From NCBI GenBank assembly GCA_963710665.1, contig CAVQBC010000004.1, forward strand, positions 310,001-374,000: a stretch of 64,000 nucleotides of DNA, in the 5' to 3' direction. The DNA comes from CAVQBC01 sp963710665 (GTDB lineage: Bacteria; Actinomycetota; Thermoleophilia; Solirubrobacterales; Solirubrobacteraceae). Made by a program: the position numbers and the translations under genes. Within the stretch, counting starts at the first letter, position 1. Each line of letters starts with the position of its first letter. Positions 62,911 through 64,000 of this stretch are shown one piece after another. Under the pieces are notes generated by a model. That model made no database searches. It was not told the origin of the DNA and worked only from the letters and a program-made list of their open reading frames with translations.

Positions 62911-64000
62911 TCAGGTCAGGTCGCGCTCGAAGACCCGTGCGAGCCGCAGGCGGCCGGAGCCGCCGCGCTCGGCGTCGTCGACCAGCGTCTTCTCGATGCG
63001 CAGCGACGCGCGGCTCCCGTCGAAGCGCAGCGTGGCCACCTGATTCTCGAACCACGGCTCGCCGTGGGCGAAGCGCCAGCGGATCGGCGGCGGCGGCACG
63101 CCGGCGCTGCGCGCCAGGACACGCGCGACGCGCGCGGCCACGCGCGACCACGCGCCCCGCACCACCGTGCGCTCCCGGTCGTCGAGCGGGTTGCGGAACG
63201 GCGAGCACGTCGCCTGGTAGACCCGCGAGCGGACCCCGGCGCCCTTGCGGAACCCCACCTCGGCGAGGTAGGCGTGGTGGACGTCGCCCGACAGCGTCAC
63301 GATCGTGGCGGGCGGCTCGCCGCGGCGCCCGGCGCCGACCTCCTCGAGCAGCTCGCACATGCCCTCGAAGCTGCGGCGGAACGCCGCCCAGTGCTCGAGG
63401 TCGAGGCCCTGGCGCAGCTTCTCCCCGAGCGCGGCCGCGCGCCGGCCCCAGGCGCCGTCGCAGACCGCCTCGTTCCACGCCTCGAGGTCGTGCATGCCGG
63501 GCGCGAGCAGCAGCGGCAGTGACGTCCCGATCAGGAGGTGGTCGAACCCGCCGGTGGCGTGCTCGGTGATCCAGCGCCACTCCCCGGCGTCGACCATCGA
63601 GCGCTGCCCCGGCGCGAGGACGCGGCCCGCGCGCGAGTCGACCATCACGAGGCGGACCGGCCCGATGTCGCGGTAGAAGCTCCAGCGCGTGCCGGACACC
63701 TCGCGGTCCGCGCGGTATCCGAACTCGCGCAGGATCTCGAAGGCGTCGCCGCCATCGCGGCCGTCGCAGCCCGCGACCCGGCGGAACAGCGGATCCTCCC
63801 CCAGCTCCCGGGGCGCGAGGTTGCCGAGGTGCTGGTAGAGCCAGTAGGAGGCGAAGCCGCCGATGATGCGCTCGTTCCACCAGGGCTTGGCGCGCATCTC
63901 GTCCACCCACGCCTGCGACGTGTTCCAGTCGTCGTGGACGTCGTGGTCGTCGAAGATCATCGCCGTCGGCACGGTGGAGAGCAGCCAGCGGACGTAGGGC
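62911..64000 (-). CDS. PhoD-type alkaline phosphatase/phosphodiesterase, 5' end cut by the window
   Basis: The frame is open to the right edge, so the N-terminus is missing. The 363 codons present have PhoD metal and active-site motifs: TAMIFDDHDVHDDWN, the second metal segment GGFASYWLYQHLGN, DSRAGRVLAPGQRSMVDAGEW, LLIGTSLPLLLAPGMHDLE and TIVTLSGDVHHAYLAEVGF. Family members are secreted by Tat or act in the cytoplasm; the missing start hides which. The C-terminus is a small beta domain (RFAHGEPWFENQVATLRF) seen in one PhoD subgroup. The strand is opposite to the preceding DUF3616-like gene. Confidence 0.88.
   Translation of the reverse strand, partial: PYVRWLLSTVPTAMIFDDHDVHDDWNTSQAWVDEMRAKPWWNERIIGGFASYWLYQHLGNLAPRELGEDPLFRRVAGCDGRDGGDAFEILREFGYRADREVSGTRWSFYRDIGPVRLVMVDSRAGRVLAPGQRSMVDAGEWRWITEHATGGFDHLLIGTSLPLLLAPGMHDLEAWNEAVCDGAWGRRAAALGEKLRQGLDLEHWAAFRRSFEGMCELLEEVGAGRRGEPPATIVTLSGDVHHAYLAEVGFRKGAGVRSRVYQATCSPFRNPLDDRERTVVRGAWSRVAARVARVLARSAGVPPPPIRWRFAHGEPWFENQVATLRFDGSRASLRIEKTLVDDAERGGSGRLRLARVFERDLT

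Overview
The window is uniformly GC-rich (roughly 70%) with dense, short-gapped genes. It carries GAF-domain NarL-type two-component systems and an intact coenzyme F420 locus (npdG, cofD, cofC, cofE). This fits a soil actinobacterium. The gene repertoire and the single-domain CofE suggest the Thermoleophilia/Solirubrobacterales; that placement is inference, since no rRNA or marker phylogeny is available here.

The window falls into two unlike parts. Bases 1 to about 31,160 are accessory in character. Intact genes alternate with truncated, frameshifted or joined gene remnants: the ends of UBP zinc-finger, F420-reductase-like, cupin, antiporter, MFS, LysR, histidine kinase, ester cyclase and LuxR genes, and an IS5-type transposase. 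Intact genes here include a QueD/6-PTPS enzyme, a secreted HtrA-like protease, a presenilin-like membrane protein, three NarL-family receiver proteins, two GAF-containing sensor kinases, an SPFH protein, a xylose-type sugar ABC importer whose permease has one frameshift, a TIGR03118-type secreted protein, a Ser/Thr kinase homologue, an organic hydroperoxide reductase, a formylglycine-generating enzyme homologue, an alpha/beta hydrolase and an apparently complete IS1182-type insertion sequence.

From 31,163 to 33,958 a 2.75-kb segment lies between two identical 46-bp copies of the 3' part of a tRNA-Pro(GGG) gene. The intact tRNA is at the right end, and the displaced 3' part with a terminator hairpin is at the left end. 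The segment's one long gene is a SnoaL-GAF-GAF histidine kinase, and near each att-like end it has copies of a TTGCACCCCG motif. It looks like a small tRNA-integrated module with no integrase of its own.

Bases 34,000 to 64,000 look like stable chromosome. They carry tRNA-Gly, tRNA-Trp, tRNA-Leu(TAG) and a short-variable-loop tRNA with a CAA anticodon; envelope and metabolic genes (AI-2E-type permease, CSLREA/Calx-beta secreted protein, nitronate monooxygenase with a divergent LysR regulator, homocysteine methyltransferase, GH114 protein, exported adenosine deaminase); an acyl-CoA block (acetoacetyl-CoA synthetase, acyl-CoA carboxylase beta chain, enoyl-CoA hydratase); murB; the F420 cluster; an ECF sigma factor overlapping an HxlR regulator; a DUF3616-like protein; and a PhoD-type phosphatase cut by the window edge. 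Apart from one small broken gene at 35,030 to 35,340, I see no frameshifts in this half, so the damage on the left looks like real decay rather than uniform sequence error.
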